A DNA stretch of 64,000 bases, from contig CANQPL010000009.1 in assembly GCA_947625735.1 (NCBI GenBank), positions 1-64,000 of the forward strand, in the 5' to 3' direction. The translations under genes and the position numbers were made by a program. Below are positions 32,384 to 42,098 of the stretch, piece after piece; position 1 is the stretch's first letter, and every line of letters starts with the position of its first letter. The notes beneath the pieces were generated by a model. The model did no database searches. It saw only the letters and a program-made list of their open reading frames with translations, and was not told where the DNA came from. The stretch comes from an uncultured Clostridia bacterium. Its GTDB lineage: Bacteria; Bacillota; Clostridia; Oscillospirales; Ruminococcaceae.

Positions 32384-33757
32384 TTGCAAGAAAATGGGGG
32401 ACAAACCAAAAGAGAGGGGTTCAGGTCAAGGCTGGGTTTTCTTCTGGTAAGCGCAGGATGTGCCATAGGCATCGGCAATGTCTGGAAATTTCCGTATGTG
32501 GCAGGACAGAACGGAGGAGGACTTTTTGTACTTTTGTACCTTGTGTTCCTTGTTATTATGGGAGCGCCGATCCTGACAATGGAGCTTGCGGTTGGCAGAG
32601 CCGGACGAAAGAGCGTTGTGGGCGGCTATAAGGCGCTGGAAAAGGAGGGTACAAAATGGCACCTGCACGGCTGGGTGTGTATGGCGGGCTGTTATCTGCT
32701 GATGATGTACTACTCCACTGTTTCGGGCTGGATGCTAAATTATGCAGTCAAATTCGCAATTGGCAGTTTTAACGGCGTTACGGACAGTGCGGGTGTCGGA
32801 CAGGTGTTTGAGGAAATGCTGTCCTCTCCCGTCCAGATGCTGGGATTTATGGCTGTTACGGTTGTGGGCGGTATTCTGGTTTGCAGCATGGGACTGCAAA
32901 ACGGTATCGAACGCATTACAAAAATCATGATGACAGGTCTGTTGGTGCTGATAATTCTTCTTGCCGTTCACAGCATCACACTTCCCGGAGCGGGTGACGG
33001 ACTGCGCTTCTATCTGCTCCCAAGTCCTGAAAGGGCAGCCGAAACGGGTATCCTGCGGGTGATAGCTGCTGCAATGAACCAGAGCTTTTTTACTCTTTCC
33101 CTCGGTATCGGCGCTATGGAGATATTCGGCAGCTATATGAGCAGGGACAACACGCTGGGCGGAGAAGCTGTCCGAATCTGCGGACTTGACACCTTTGTAG
33201 CGATAATGTCGGGACTTATCATCTTTCCCGCCTGCTTCTCCTACAACGTGCAGCCCGATGCAGGTCCCTCGCTTATCTTTGTAACGCTGCCCAGCGTATT
33301 TATCCATATGCCGGGCGGGCGCATCTGGGGAACGCTGTTCTTTGTATTTATGACCTTTGCAAGCTTTTCTACCATAATTGCGGTCTTTGAGAACCTGATC
33401 GCAGGGGCAATGGATAATTTCGGTTGGAGCAGGAAAAAATCGTCCCTGATAAATTTTGCCGTACTCCTTATAGCAAGTATTCCCTGTGCGCTGGGCTATA
33501 ATCTCTGGTCAGGGGTAAAGCTCATCGGCGGCAGAGATATCCTTGATTCGGAGGATTTTATCGTCAGCAACATTCTTCTCCCGCTGGGTTCTCTCGTTTT
33601 TCTGTTCTTCTGCGTCACAAAGTGGGGCTGGGGCTTTAAAAATTATCTTGATGAAGCCAACACGGGTGACGGTATAAAACTGCCTGCGTGGCTTGGCGGC
33701 TATTTCAAGTTTGTACTTCCCGTTTTGATCCTTGCAGTATTTGTCCTCGGATTATAA
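32384..33757 (+). CDS. Neurotransmitter:sodium symporter (SNF family)
   Basis: The 457-residue membrane protein starts with the family signature (FRSRLGFLLVSAGCAIGIGNVWKFPYVAGQNGGG), containing the unwound TM1 residues that bind sodium and substrate. Eleven or twelve membrane helices follow. Bacterial members (LeuT, TnaT, MhsT) take up amino acids with sodium. A TTG at 32384 is the likely start because AAAGGAA lies nine bases upstream; the GTG at 32375 touches that site. Substrate cannot be told from sequence. Confidence 0.9.
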   Translation: MQENGGQTKREGFRSRLGFLLVSAGCAIGIGNVWKFPYVAGQNGGGLFVLLYLVFLVIMGAPILTMELAVGRAGRKSVVGGYKALEKEGTKWHLHGWVCMAGCYLLMMYYSTVSGWMLNYAVKFAIGSFNGVTDSAGVGQVFEEMLSSPVQMLGFMAVTVVGGILVCSMGLQNGIERITKIMMTGLLVLIILLAVHSITLPGAGDGLRFYLLPSPERAAETGILRVIAAAMNQSFFTLSLGIGAMEIFGSYMSRDNTLGGEAVRICGLDTFVAIMSGLIIFPACFSYNVQPDAGPSLIFVTLPSVFIHMPGGRIWGTLFFVFMTFASFSTIIAVFENLIAGAMDNFGWSRKKSSLINFAVLLIASIPCALGYNLWSGVKLIGGRDILDSEDFIVSNILLPLGSLVFLFFCVTKWGWGFKNYLDEANTGDGIKLPAWLGGYFKFVLPVLILAVFVLGL

Positions 33758-33792
33758 AGCCGTCACGTAAAAACATCGGTACACAAAAACAC

Positions 33793-33840
33793 AAAACGCC
33801 CTGCTTTCGGAAACAATTACCGAAAGCAGGGCGTTTTTTT
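33793..33840. terminator. Bidirectional terminator between symporter and kinase genes
   Basis: Eighteen-base arms (33793-33810 and 33820-33837, core ACGCCCTGCTTTCGG) flank nine bases and end in T runs on the plus strand; the minus strand also has T-rich sequence. It separates two convergent genes. Confidence 0.92.
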
Positions 33841-33865
33841 TATCATCAGACGACTTTTATCCGAT

Positions 33866-35320
33866 TCATTCCCGCCGCAGTATCTCGTTCATCGCTGCCA
33901 GCACTGCGGATATCTCAAGGGGTTTTGAAATATGTGCATTCATACCCGCCTGACGGCTCTTTTCCTCGTCATCTGCAAAAGCGTTGGCTGTCATTGCAAA
34001 AATGGGTACGGTTGCCGCATCGGGACGATCCATTGCACGTATTTTTTCGGTTGCTTCAAAGCCGTTCATATTCGGCATCATGATATCCATAAGGATAAGG
34101 TCATAATAGCCTGTTTCGCTTGCCTCAAACATTGCGACAGCCTGCTGTCCGTCCTCTGCTTCATCTATCTTAGCGCCCGTTACCGACCCTAAAAGCTCAG
34201 TGGCGATCTCACGGTTAAGCTCGTTATCCTCAGCAAGCAGAATATGTCTGCCCCTGAAATCGTAGCTCTTGCTTTCCCCGCTGCCGCTGTCTGCGGGACT
34301 GTCCGATCTCCATTCTATCATGCGGGAATTATCTGTAACTGTAAAGGGCAGCTCTGCCACAAATTCCGTACCCTTGCCGTATTCGCTGTTTACGGTAACA
34401 CTTCCGCCCATAAGCTCGGAAAAATTGCGGACTATAGACAGTCCCAGACCTGTACCGCCGAATTTATGGGTGATCTCGGCGTTTTCCTGTTCAAATGCTT
34501 CAAATATCTTTTCAAGGTTTTCTTCCCTTATTCCCATGCCCGTATCCCTGACCGAAAAGCGCAGCAGAACCCTGTTCTCCTCATGCCGCAGCTCGCTTAT
34601 GTCAAGTGTGACACTGCCGCCCTCGGGCGTGAATTTGAAAGCATTGGAGAGAAGATTTGACAGTATCTGATTAAGACGCAGAGAATCACCGCCGATAAAT
34701 TCGTCAATGTTACCCGACAGCGTAATGCCGAAGTTTATCCTTTTCTCCTCTGCCTGCACACTGTAGATATTCTCGATATTTTCCAGAAAGTGCCGCAGAT
34801 CGAAAAGCTCATTTTTAAGCTGTATTTTACCGCTCTCGATCTTTGACATATCCAGCACATCATTTATAAGGGACATCAGGTGCTTTGATGAAAGGGACAC
34901 CTTTTTCAGACAGTCGTCCACCTTAACAGGGTCACCGACATTCTGACGGGCGATCTCAGTCATACCGATGATACCGTTCATCGGTGTGCGGATCTCGTGG
35001 CTCATGCGGCTTAAAAACTCGCTTTTTGCAAGGCTTGCCTGCTCGGCAGTCCTCTGTGCCTTTTCAGCCGATTCTCTTGCAGCTTCAAGCTGCTTTGAGT
35101 GCGCCCGCAGATTCATCATGTAAACAAAGAAAATAGCCAGTATCAGCAGCATTACAGTCGCCATCATGACAATAGCGTTCCTGTTAAGACGGAGACTCAG
35201 GTTTTCGGTCATTTCGTCCACGACTTCATAGGGCACCTCCATGAGCATATACCACTGAGTTCCCTCTATGGGAGCATAGTACATACACATATGTGCGCCC
35301 GAAGCCTTGAATATCGCCAT
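33866..35320 (-). CDS. Hybrid histidine kinase, C-terminal fragment (frameshifted)
   Basis: The 484-residue frame begins inside an extracytoplasmic sensor domain ([19 protein letters not shown]), then has a membrane helix, a coiled coil, HisKA with the phospho-acceptor in [10 protein letters not shown], HATPase with [10 protein letters not shown], and a receiver with [10 protein letters not shown] and [13 protein letters not shown]. It continues the frame at 35359-36084 after a one-base shift, and its first ATG has no convincing ribosome site. It is very likely the second part of one membrane hybrid kinase. It may be broken, or the shift may be a sequencing error. Confidence 0.85.
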   Translation of the reverse strand: MAIFKASGAHMCMYYAPIEGTQWYMLMEVPYEVVDEMTENLSLRLNRNAIVMMATVMLLILAIFFVYMMNLRAHSKQLEAARESAEKAQRTAEQASLAKSEFLSRMSHEIRTPMNGIIGMTEIARQNVGDPVKVDDCLKKVSLSSKHLMSLINDVLDMSKIESGKIQLKNELFDLRHFLENIENIYSVQAEEKRINFGITLSGNIDEFIGGDSLRLNQILSNLLSNAFKFTPEGGSVTLDISELRHEENRVLLRFSVRDTGMGIREENLEKIFEAFEQENAEITHKFGGTGLGLSIVRNFSELMGGSVTVNSEYGKGTEFVAELPFTVTDNSRMIEWRSDSPADSGSGESKSYDFRGRHILLAEDNELNREIATELLGSVTGAKIDEAEDGQQAVAMFEASETGYYDLILMDIMMPNMNGFEATEKIRAMDRPDAATVPIFAMTANAFADDEEKSRQAGMNAHISKPLEISAVLAAMNEILRRE

Positions 35321-35358
35321 GCCCGAGTGACCGTTCTCAAAATCCTGTTCGATCTGAT

Positions 35359-36084
35359 CTACAGAGAAGCCCCGTCAAATACCGCATATTCTCTGAATTT
35401 GGAGATGATATTGCTTCCTCTCGGCAGATCGGAAAAAAAGGTATTATAGACGATAAAGCTGCCGTCCTTTGCTACGATGCTTGCATTTGTCTGACCGTCC
35501 GCACTGCGCAGAAACAGGTGTTTTCCGATGGAATCCGATGTGAACCCCGCAATAATGGCAATAATATCCGTGTCGCCAAATCGTATTGGCGTGATCTGAG
35601 TACCCAGCACGATCATATTGTTTTCAAGGAAGGTCTCATTATATGAAATCAGCTGATCCTCTCCGTCAAGCAGACGGGCAAGAAAGCTGAGCTTAGAGGC
35701 TGCGGGGCGCTTGCCGTCCGTGCTGTAATAGAAGCCGTTTTCATCGACAAATGCCATAAACTCAAAGTCATTGTTCTGCTCCGCATCGCTGATGAACCGT
35801 TCAAGCGTCTCTTCACTTTCCAGATCCTCCCCGTTGACACTTTCCGCTACTGCTTTTAGTCCGCTGAACCGCAGAGAAAGTCCCGATTTGAAGTTTGCCT
35901 GAGTAAGATTGGTCATTTCCCGCAGATAAAGGGTGTTCATATTTCCCGTAAATTCCGATGTGATGACCTGCGCCGCAGTGATAAGCCAGCTTACCAGCAG
36001 ACATACAAGCAGGATCGCAGGTATCAGTATGATGTAAAAACGCCGATGTGAGATCCTTTTGTTATGATCCTCATTCATTTTCAC
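35359..36084 (-). CDS. Hybrid histidine kinase, N-terminal sensor fragment (frameshifted)
   Basis: A 241-residue frame with a membrane helix near residues 17-38 (FYIILIPAILLVCLLVSWLI) and a dCache-like sensor domain. It ends EYAVFDGASL-stop. In the next frame VDQIEQDF continues smoothly into the downstream fragment. Losing two bases of a TCTCT tract near 35360-35366, or gaining one base, would join the frames. The start overlaps the solute-binding lipoprotein gene by 14 nt, so the two are coexpressed and the lipoprotein probably feeds this sensor. Confidence 0.8.
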   Translation of the reverse strand: MKMNEDHNKRISHRRFYIILIPAILLVCLLVSWLITAAQVITSEFTGNMNTLYLREMTNLTQANFKSGLSLRFSGLKAVAESVNGEDLESEETLERFISDAEQNNDFEFMAFVDENGFYYSTDGKRPAASKLSFLARLLDGEDQLISYNETFLENNMIVLGTQITPIRFGDTDIIAIIAGFTSDSIGKHLFLRSADGQTNASIVAKDGSFIVYNTFFSDLPRGSNIISKFREYAVFDGASL

Positions 36085-37996
36085 TCACCGATACGATCCT
36101 TCCTTCTACCTGTGAACCTATCTCTTCATTGTTGTGGTTCAGGAAATATTCCTCCAACGCATCGCAGAAGGTATTTCCTGTTTCACGGACAAGCCTTACA
36201 TTTTCGTCCTTGGGGACATCGCTGCTGTAGACGTTGAGCATGGTAAAGCCGTCGCCGTTGTTGTCAAAATATCCGCTGCTGCCCGCCATATAATCCGTTA
36301 CCGCAAGAGTGTATACTGCGTTTTCGTCCAGTGGCGAACCGTCAGGAAGTGTCACAGATGCAAGCTGTGCGGGTGTATCAGCTGTGGGCGGCGTGAAGGA
36401 GTAGTGCAGCCCCGAAACATTAAGGAATCTGCCGCCCGGTATTTCGATATCCCGCAGCATGGCGGATAAACCGTTAGAAAGCATACTTTCTATGACGTCC
36501 GCAGTGACCTCAAGGATAACCACCTGATTTTCATATGGGCAGACATAATCCAGATCGTAGCTGTAAATATCGCCCTCATACAGACTGCCCCGTATAGAGC
36601 CGCCGTTTACTGCGGCAAAATCCGCACCTGTCATTTCCCTGACCGCATCGGCAATGAGATTTCCGATCTCAGTTTCTCCCAGACGAACATTATAGTTTTC
36701 CACGATCATATCGTGGTCTATAGTACCGATGGGGGCAGCGGTGCGGCTGCTGTCGTCCTGCATATATTCGTCTATTTCCGAAAACGCCGTATCCATGTCT
36801 TTCTGACCGCACAGCACAGCATTGCAGCGGTTTCCGAAGTAGCGCATGAAATCATTGGGGATAGAAATGTTGTAGCTGAACCCGTTTTCAATACAGCTCC
36901 TTATCCCGTCAGGAATTATATCCGAAGCGTGAGTATAGTCCACAAGATAGGAATAGGCAGCGCCCTTGTCCTTCATAAATGCGTCCTGTCCCTCGGGTGT
37001 AGACAGCAGTGAAAGTATTTTCCGACAGGCATCGAGCCGTCCCTCATTGCCCTCTTCGGTAAGCGCCTTATTGATACCGAGAAATGCGGTAGGAGCGGAA
37101 ACCGTCCATGCATCATTTCCCTCATTGCTGAGCATGGGCAGCATATCAAATTCGTAGCTGCTGTTTTTGCGGATACTGTCAAGCATTGTAACACTGTCAA
37201 ATGCTATCAGCATTTTTCCGCTGCTCATTTTTTCCTGAATGGGTGCGGAGTTGGAGGTAGATGTAAAGGGCAGCGGATCCATATACGATCTTTCGATGAG
37301 TGACAGCGGAAGATCCAGACAAGATTCAAGGGAGCCTTTAAAGGACGCTGTGCCGTTTTTCATGCTGTCAAGCCATTTAATGCCGTCTGAAAGTCCGAAA
37401 AAGTCGGGTATCCTTGTTGCAATGGCAAATGTGGCTGTGGTTGCAGGCGTACCGTTCACGGCAAAGACAGAGCCGTTCTCATCTGTCCCGATATGCTCCT
37501 GTGCAGCCTGTTCGAGCACTCCGAGCAGCTCGTCCTGTGTGGTGGGGACGGCAAGTCCGTTTTCACGCATGAGCGTCACATTATAGATATATCCGTAATA
37601 CTGCGCAGGCAGAGGGATAAAAAGGTTTTTTCCCTCCTGTGAGGTCTTTTGCATAATTCCCGACTGATACGCCGATATGTATTCGTCTGCACTCAGGTCC
37701 GCAAGGTAGTTGAGTACATCGCCCGTAGCGAGAGTTGATGCCACAATATCGGTGCCGTGACCGTTGCGCAGCCGCCGTTCTGCTTCGCCGTCAATTGTAC
37801 CCCCCGCATTTATTTCGATCTGAAGGTCAATGTGGGGATAATTTGTTTCCACCAGTTTTTCCAGAGTAGGAAGATCATCGGTGTACATCATTGTAACAAC
37901 GATCTGTTCATCTTCCGGTGCTTCGGCAGTCTGTGAAGCGCAGCCGCCGAGACAGCAAAGTGCAAGTGTCAGGCAGATGCCCCTTTTTATTTTCAT
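36071..37996 (-). CDS. Lipoprotein fusing a solute-binding domain to a 5'-nucleotidase C-terminal domain
   Basis: A 641-residue protein. A lipobox LGGC puts the lipidated cysteine at residue 19. Residues about 25-425 are an extracellular solute-binding protein (family 1 like), with IPLPAQYYGYIYN and TAFLGINKALTE. Residues about 430-620 match the 5'-nucleotidase C-terminal domain: NVRLGETEIGNLIADAVRE, AAVNGGSIRG and AVTDYMAGSSGYF. The metallophosphoesterase half is missing, so hydrolysis is unlikely. It overlaps the kinase gene and probably binds a ligand outside the cell for that sensor. The fusion is unusual. Confidence 0.8.
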   Translation of the reverse strand: MKIKRGICLTLALCCLGGCASQTAEAPEDEQIVVTMMYTDDLPTLEKLVETNYPHIDLQIEINAGGTIDGEAERRLRNGHGTDIVASTLATGDVLNYLADLSADEYISAYQSGIMQKTSQEGKNLFIPLPAQYYGYIYNVTLMRENGLAVPTTQDELLGVLEQAAQEHIGTDENGSVFAVNGTPATTATFAIATRIPDFFGLSDGIKWLDSMKNGTASFKGSLESCLDLPLSLIERSYMDPLPFTSTSNSAPIQEKMSSGKMLIAFDSVTMLDSIRKNSSYEFDMLPMLSNEGNDAWTVSAPTAFLGINKALTEEGNEGRLDACRKILSLLSTPEGQDAFMKDKGAAYSYLVDYTHASDIIPDGIRSCIENGFSYNISIPNDFMRYFGNRCNAVLCGQKDMDTAFSEIDEYMQDDSSRTAAPIGTIDHDMIVENYNVRLGETEIGNLIADAVREMTGADFAAVNGGSIRGSLYEGDIYSYDLDYVCPYENQVVILEVTADVIESMLSNGLSAMLRDIEIPGGRFLNVSGLHYSFTPPTADTPAQLASVTLPDGSPLDENAVYTLAVTDYMAGSSGYFDNNGDGFTMLNVYSSDVPKDENVRLVRETGNTFCDALEEYFLNHNNEEIGSQVEGRIVSVSENE

Positions 37997-38363
37997 CTTA
38001 TCACCATTTTTCTTTCTCCTATAGCATGGCGGCAGGCTGCTTTAACAGCATTTACCGCAATTATATTTTACAATATTTATTCCGCTTTGTCAATACCCGA
38101 CAGCGCAAATGCTGCGGTATTATTGCGAATTATAAACAAGCCGCTCCGTTACAAATAATTCTATAAGGATAATGCATACATCTGAATTATTTATCGTAAA
38201 AGCTGCTCCCGAAAGAACGTATTTTATCATGTAAATTTTACATACTTTATCGGTTTGTTTTTCGATAATCGAATATTGTTAATTTTTTAAACATAATAAG
38301 TTAATTTTAGGTATTTAATTTCAATGATTTTACACAATTTTACCGATTATTTTGGGAAACTTC
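37997..38363. other. AT-rich gap between divergent lipoprotein and GH31 genes
   Basis: I see no gene here. The sequence is very AT-rich. It must hold the leftward promoter for the lipoprotein-kinase pair, but no clear -35/-10 pair stood out on that strand. Confidence 0.5.
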
Positions 38364-38392
38364 TTGACTTTTTTGTATAAAGATGGTACAAT
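38364..38392 (+). promoter_or_regulatory. Promoter of the GH31 gene
   Basis: TTGACT (38364-38369) and TACAAT (38387-38392) are 17 bp apart, about 65 bases ahead of the start codon. Confidence 0.75.
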
Positions 38393-38458
38393 GTTAATAT
38401 GTGAAATGCAGATATGCAAATGCAAAACAACGCAAATTTTGATTACGGGAGGCTGCAT

Positions 38459-40480
38459 ATGAGATTTGAAAATGACAACGGAGCATTGGTCTGCTATAAC
38501 AACGGCGAAATGCTCAGGATCGAAGCATGGGGCAAGGATTCCCTCAGAGTAAGAAGCACAATGCTTGGAAAATTTACCGGAAACGACTGGGCGCTGACGG
38601 AAACTCCGTCTGTGACAAAGGCGGAGGTCAGCACGGAAATGATCGACCATTGGGCAGGCAATGGGGATATCGACAAACGTGAGATCGCTGTTATCGTGAA
38701 CGGCAGGATAAAAGCGGTAGTTAATTTTGTAGGCATTATTTCTTTCTACAAGGACGATAAGCTCGTCCTGCGTGAATATTTCCGCAGCTATGACGGAACG
38801 ATCTCACGGGGAAGCCGCTGCCTGAAGGTTATTAACAGGGAATGGAAGGGCATAATCGGCGGAACGGAATATTCGCTGAACGTAAAGTTTGACCCCACTC
38901 CCGGCGAAAAGATCTTCGGTATGGGGCAGTATCAGCATAACTGCCTTGACTTAAAAGGCTGCGTACTGGAGCTGGCGCAGCGCAACTCCCAGATCTCCGT
39001 ACCCTTTGCGGTGTCCTCTCTCGGATACGGCTTTTTGTGGAACAATCCCGCAGTAGGACGAGTTACTTTCGGCAATAACTACACCGAATGGATAGCAAAC
39101 TCTACACGGGAGATGGACTACTACATCACCGTTGCCGATACGCCTGCAGCAATACTGGAAAACTACACCGCCGCAACAGGCCGTGCAGATATGTTCCCGG
39201 AGGATCGTATGGGTCTGTGGCAGTGCAAGCTGAGATACAGAACTCAGGACGAGGTGCTGGAGGTTGCCCGCAAATACAAGGAGGAGGGCATAAAGATAGA
39301 TCAGATCGTTATCGACTTCTTCCACTGGACTGTCCAGGGCGACTGGAAATTCGATAAGACCTACTGGCCCGATCCCAAAGCGATGGTGGACGAGCTTCAC
39401 AGCATGGGTATCAAGGTAGTTGTGTCTGTATGGCCTTCTGTTGACAGAAGGAGCGAGAATTTCTGGCAGATGATGGAAAAGGGACTGCTGATACGTACGG
39501 AGCGGGGCGCCGCACAGACATACGATTATCAGGGCGACTGCGTGGAGATAGACGTATTCAATCCCGAAACACGCAAATATGTGTGGGACGTGTGCAGGAA
39601 AAATTATTACGATCTGGGCATTGATGCTTTCTGGCTTGACAACTCTGAGCCTGACTACGGCGTTTATGATTTTGAGAATTACAGATACATTGCAGGTCCT
39701 GCATTGGAGGTCAGCAATATGTACCCCCAGATGTACAGCCGCACATTCTACGATGAGATGAAAAAGGAGGGCAAGCCTGTAGTAAATCTGCTCAGGTGCG
39801 CATGGGCGGGCTCTCAGAAATACGGCAATGTGGTATGGTCGGGAGATGTTCCCTCCACCTTTGAGGCGTTCGAGGATCAGCTCCGGTGCGGACTGAATAT
39901 GGGTCTTGCAGGTATCCCATGGTGGACAACCGACATCGGCGGCTTCATGACCGACGACGTAAACGACCCCGACTTCCGTCAGCTGCTTATCCGCTGGTAT
40001 CAGTTTGCAGTGTATTCCGCAGTGCTGCGTATGCACGGCGACAGAGGACCCTACAACATTCCTCCTCTTGACGACCGTGATTGGGGCGGCGGATATCTGC
40101 ACACCGGTCAGCCCAATGAGCTGTGGAGCTACGGCGAGGACAATTACAGGATCATGAAAAAATACTACGATATCCGCATTGATATGCACGATTACATCAA
40201 AAAGCTGTATGAGGAAGCGCACACCAACGGTTCTCCCCTGATACGCACCATGTTCTATGAATTTCCCGCTGATCCCATTTGCTGGGAGCTGAAGGATCAG
40301 TATATGTTCGGTGATAAGTATCTTGTAGCACCGATACTGCATCTTAACCAATTTGAAAGAGAGGTTTACCTCCCCGCAGGAAGCTGGAAGCTCACGTCCA
40401 CGGGCGAAACGTTTTCGGGCGGTCAGACGGTAAAGGTAGCTGCTCCTATCGAATATATGCCTGTTTTTGAAAAGAACTGA
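38459..40480 (+). CDS. Glycoside hydrolase family 31 enzyme
   Basis: A 673-residue GH31 enzyme. The nucleophile is expected in GIDAFWLDNSEPDYG (Asp394) and the acid-base in VVWSGDVPSTFEAF (Asp463). GLWQCKLRYRTQDEVLEVARKYKEEGI and WPDPKAMVDELHSMGIKVVVSVWP are typical barrel strands. The family includes alpha-glucosidases and alpha-xylosidases; the substrate cannot be settled here. There is no signal peptide, so it acts inside the cell on imported oligosaccharides. ATG 38459 has GGGAGG six bases upstream; ATG 38414 does not. It is monocistronic, with promoter and terminator. Confidence 0.92.
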   Translation: MRFENDNGALVCYNNGEMLRIEAWGKDSLRVRSTMLGKFTGNDWALTETPSVTKAEVSTEMIDHWAGNGDIDKREIAVIVNGRIKAVVNFVGIISFYKDDKLVLREYFRSYDGTISRGSRCLKVINREWKGIIGGTEYSLNVKFDPTPGEKIFGMGQYQHNCLDLKGCVLELAQRNSQISVPFAVSSLGYGFLWNNPAVGRVTFGNNYTEWIANSTREMDYYITVADTPAAILENYTAATGRADMFPEDRMGLWQCKLRYRTQDEVLEVARKYKEEGIKIDQIVIDFFHWTVQGDWKFDKTYWPDPKAMVDELHSMGIKVVVSVWPSVDRRSENFWQMMEKGLLIRTERGAAQTYDYQGDCVEIDVFNPETRKYVWDVCRKNYYDLGIDAFWLDNSEPDYGVYDFENYRYIAGPALEVSNMYPQMYSRTFYDEMKKEGKPVVNLLRCAWAGSQKYGNVVWSGDVPSTFEAFEDQLRCGLNMGLAGIPWWTTDIGGFMTDDVNDPDFRQLLIRWYQFAVYSAVLRMHGDRGPYNIPPLDDRDWGGGYLHTGQPNELWSYGEDNYRIMKKYYDIRIDMHDYIKKLYEEAHTNGSPLIRTMFYEFPADPICWELKDQYMFGDKYLVAPILHLNQFEREVYLPAGSWKLTSTGETFSGGQTVKVAAPIEYMPVFEKN

Positions 40481-40500
40481 GCAGTGATTTCATAAAATCC

Positions 40501-40536
40501 GAGGCGTTACTTTTGCGAAAGTAACGCCTCCTTTTT
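40501..40536 (+). terminator. Terminator of the GH31 gene
   Basis: GAGGCGTTACTTT (40501-40513) and AAAGTAACGCCTC (40518-40530) form a 13-bp stem with a tight loop, followed by C and five T residues. Confidence 0.93.
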
Positions 40537-40758
40537 GACTATTGAGCATCTTAGATCCGCTGTTGATAATGTATTTGCTCAGTGAAACACACCCGATTTT
40601 CAGCTGCGCTATTTATGCTCTTGATTGTATAATTATTTTTGTAGTTTACTATAAAATGAAAATTGTCACAGTACCAATGGACTTGTGGTTATAGACAAAG
40701 TGAATGCCGATTTTTTTGTACAAGCCTACAGAAATAAATTTTGTGAGATCATCAGGAA

Positions 40759-42087
40759 TCAGGGACTTGCATACTCACAGCTTGCAATTTTCTGTTTATA
40801 CATAAGTACCTGACAATAAAACATATTATCCTCTTCGTAAAACTTAACTACGCCGTCATACTTTTTCGCTATTGACTGTATTGTCTTTACTCCATATCCG
40901 TGGATATCGCTGTTTTTTGTACTCTGCAAATTTTCGTTTACTTCTAAAACCGATTCTTTTATTGTATTTGAAATAATAGTCAGAATTTTATCCTCATCAG
41001 CATTTACAGACACTTCGATAAAACCGTTATCACATTTTTCAGCAGCCGAAACAGCATTGTCAAGCATATTACCAAGAAGATTGCACAGATCTATATCATC
41101 AATTCCGCTGATATTGCTTGCTGCTGTACACAGCACTTTGATCCCCCGCTGTTTGGCAATGCTTAACTTTGAATTAAGTATCGCATTTACAAAATCGTTT
41201 CCTACATCAATTACCATATCAAAGCTTGACAGATTATCCGATATTTTATTTGCGTACCTTTGCGCTTCATCATACTTTCCTTCGCTGTGCAGCATTGAAA
41301 TTACTGCAAGATTTTGTTTCATATCATGTCTTATTCTTCGTATTTCCTCGTACTGTTCCTTTATATTTTCAGCATAATGCGTCCTGAACTCCTCCTGCTG
41401 CCGCTGTATACGTAATTTTTCCGTTTCATCATTTGATCGGCTGAGGGCGTATGTCATATTAAAGCATACTATGTTCAGAATTATTATCCCTGACTCTGCT
41501 GCCAGAATTAATTTTGCATAATAATATTCCAACTCCACATTAACAGTCACAATGTGGATACACGCTGTAGAAATAAATGATATAAACAATATTGAAAGTA
41601 TAAGCCTCCATTCATTAGCCTTCAGCTCTACAATTGAGTATTTTAAAATTATGTCATATATAAAATATAATAACACCTGAACAAAAACAATAGTTAAAAC
41701 TCTTATAGTATTTTTCCCCTCATAAATTGAGTAGAAGCTGCTTTTGAATAATGATGAAGCAATGCTTGTAACAACAGCGCTTGTACATATCAATACAACA
41801 TTTGTCAGAAAAGCAGCAAATACTTTTTTTAATACTGTACCTTTCAAAAATATAAATGAGTATATCAGATAAATGCTTATATATATGACGCCCAATATAC
41901 CTTCATAAAATGTTATGCTGTTTAATAATGTCATAGCAATAAAATCCAATGCAACTCCGATCAGATATATAAGCTTTCCTTTTGTATTTTTAAAGTCATG
42001 GTGCAGAAAGGCACATAAAAAATGAATAACTACACATGATTCAAACAAATTGCTCCCTGTTTCAAATACATTCCATAGCAGCTCCAT
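40759..42087 (-). CDS. AgrC-like sensor histidine kinase
   Basis: A 442-residue protein with about six N-terminal membrane helices (1-220), a coiled linker and a GHKL kinase core: H-box RRIRHDMKQNLAVI, N-box LCNLLGNMLDNAVSAAEK and G-box HGYGVKTIQSIAKKYDG. This is the layout of AgrC-type peptide-pheromone sensors. The LytTR response regulator is encoded 11 bases upstream. No agrB or agrD-like gene is seen nearby, so the ligand is unknown. Confidence 0.9.
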   Translation of the reverse strand: MELLWNVFETGSNLFESCVVIHFLCAFLHHDFKNTKGKLIYLIGVALDFIAMTLLNSITFYEGILGVIYISIYLIYSFIFLKGTVLKKVFAAFLTNVVLICTSAVVTSIASSLFKSSFYSIYEGKNTIRVLTIVFVQVLLYFIYDIILKYSIVELKANEWRLILSILFISFISTACIHIVTVNVELEYYYAKLILAAESGIIILNIVCFNMTYALSRSNDETEKLRIQRQQEEFRTHYAENIKEQYEEIRRIRHDMKQNLAVISMLHSEGKYDEAQRYANKISDNLSSFDMVIDVGNDFVNAILNSKLSIAKQRGIKVLCTAASNISGIDDIDLCNLLGNMLDNAVSAAEKCDNGFIEVSVNADEDKILTIISNTIKESVLEVNENLQSTKNSDIHGYGVKTIQSIAKKYDGVVKFYEEDNMFYCQVLMYKQKIASCEYASP

Positions 42088-42098
42088 TAAAATATCCC

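Noticed and set aside
38951..40351. A 466-codon minus-strand frame opposite the GH31 gene
   Set aside because: It is the antisense shadow of a fully conserved GH31 gene; no ribosome site or family resemblance.
40640..40820. A short plus-strand frame (VVIDKVNADFFVQAYRNKF...) before the AgrC-like gene end, considered as a peptide precursor
   Set aside because: It overlaps the kinase gene on the other strand and has no convincing ribosome site or leader-peptide features.
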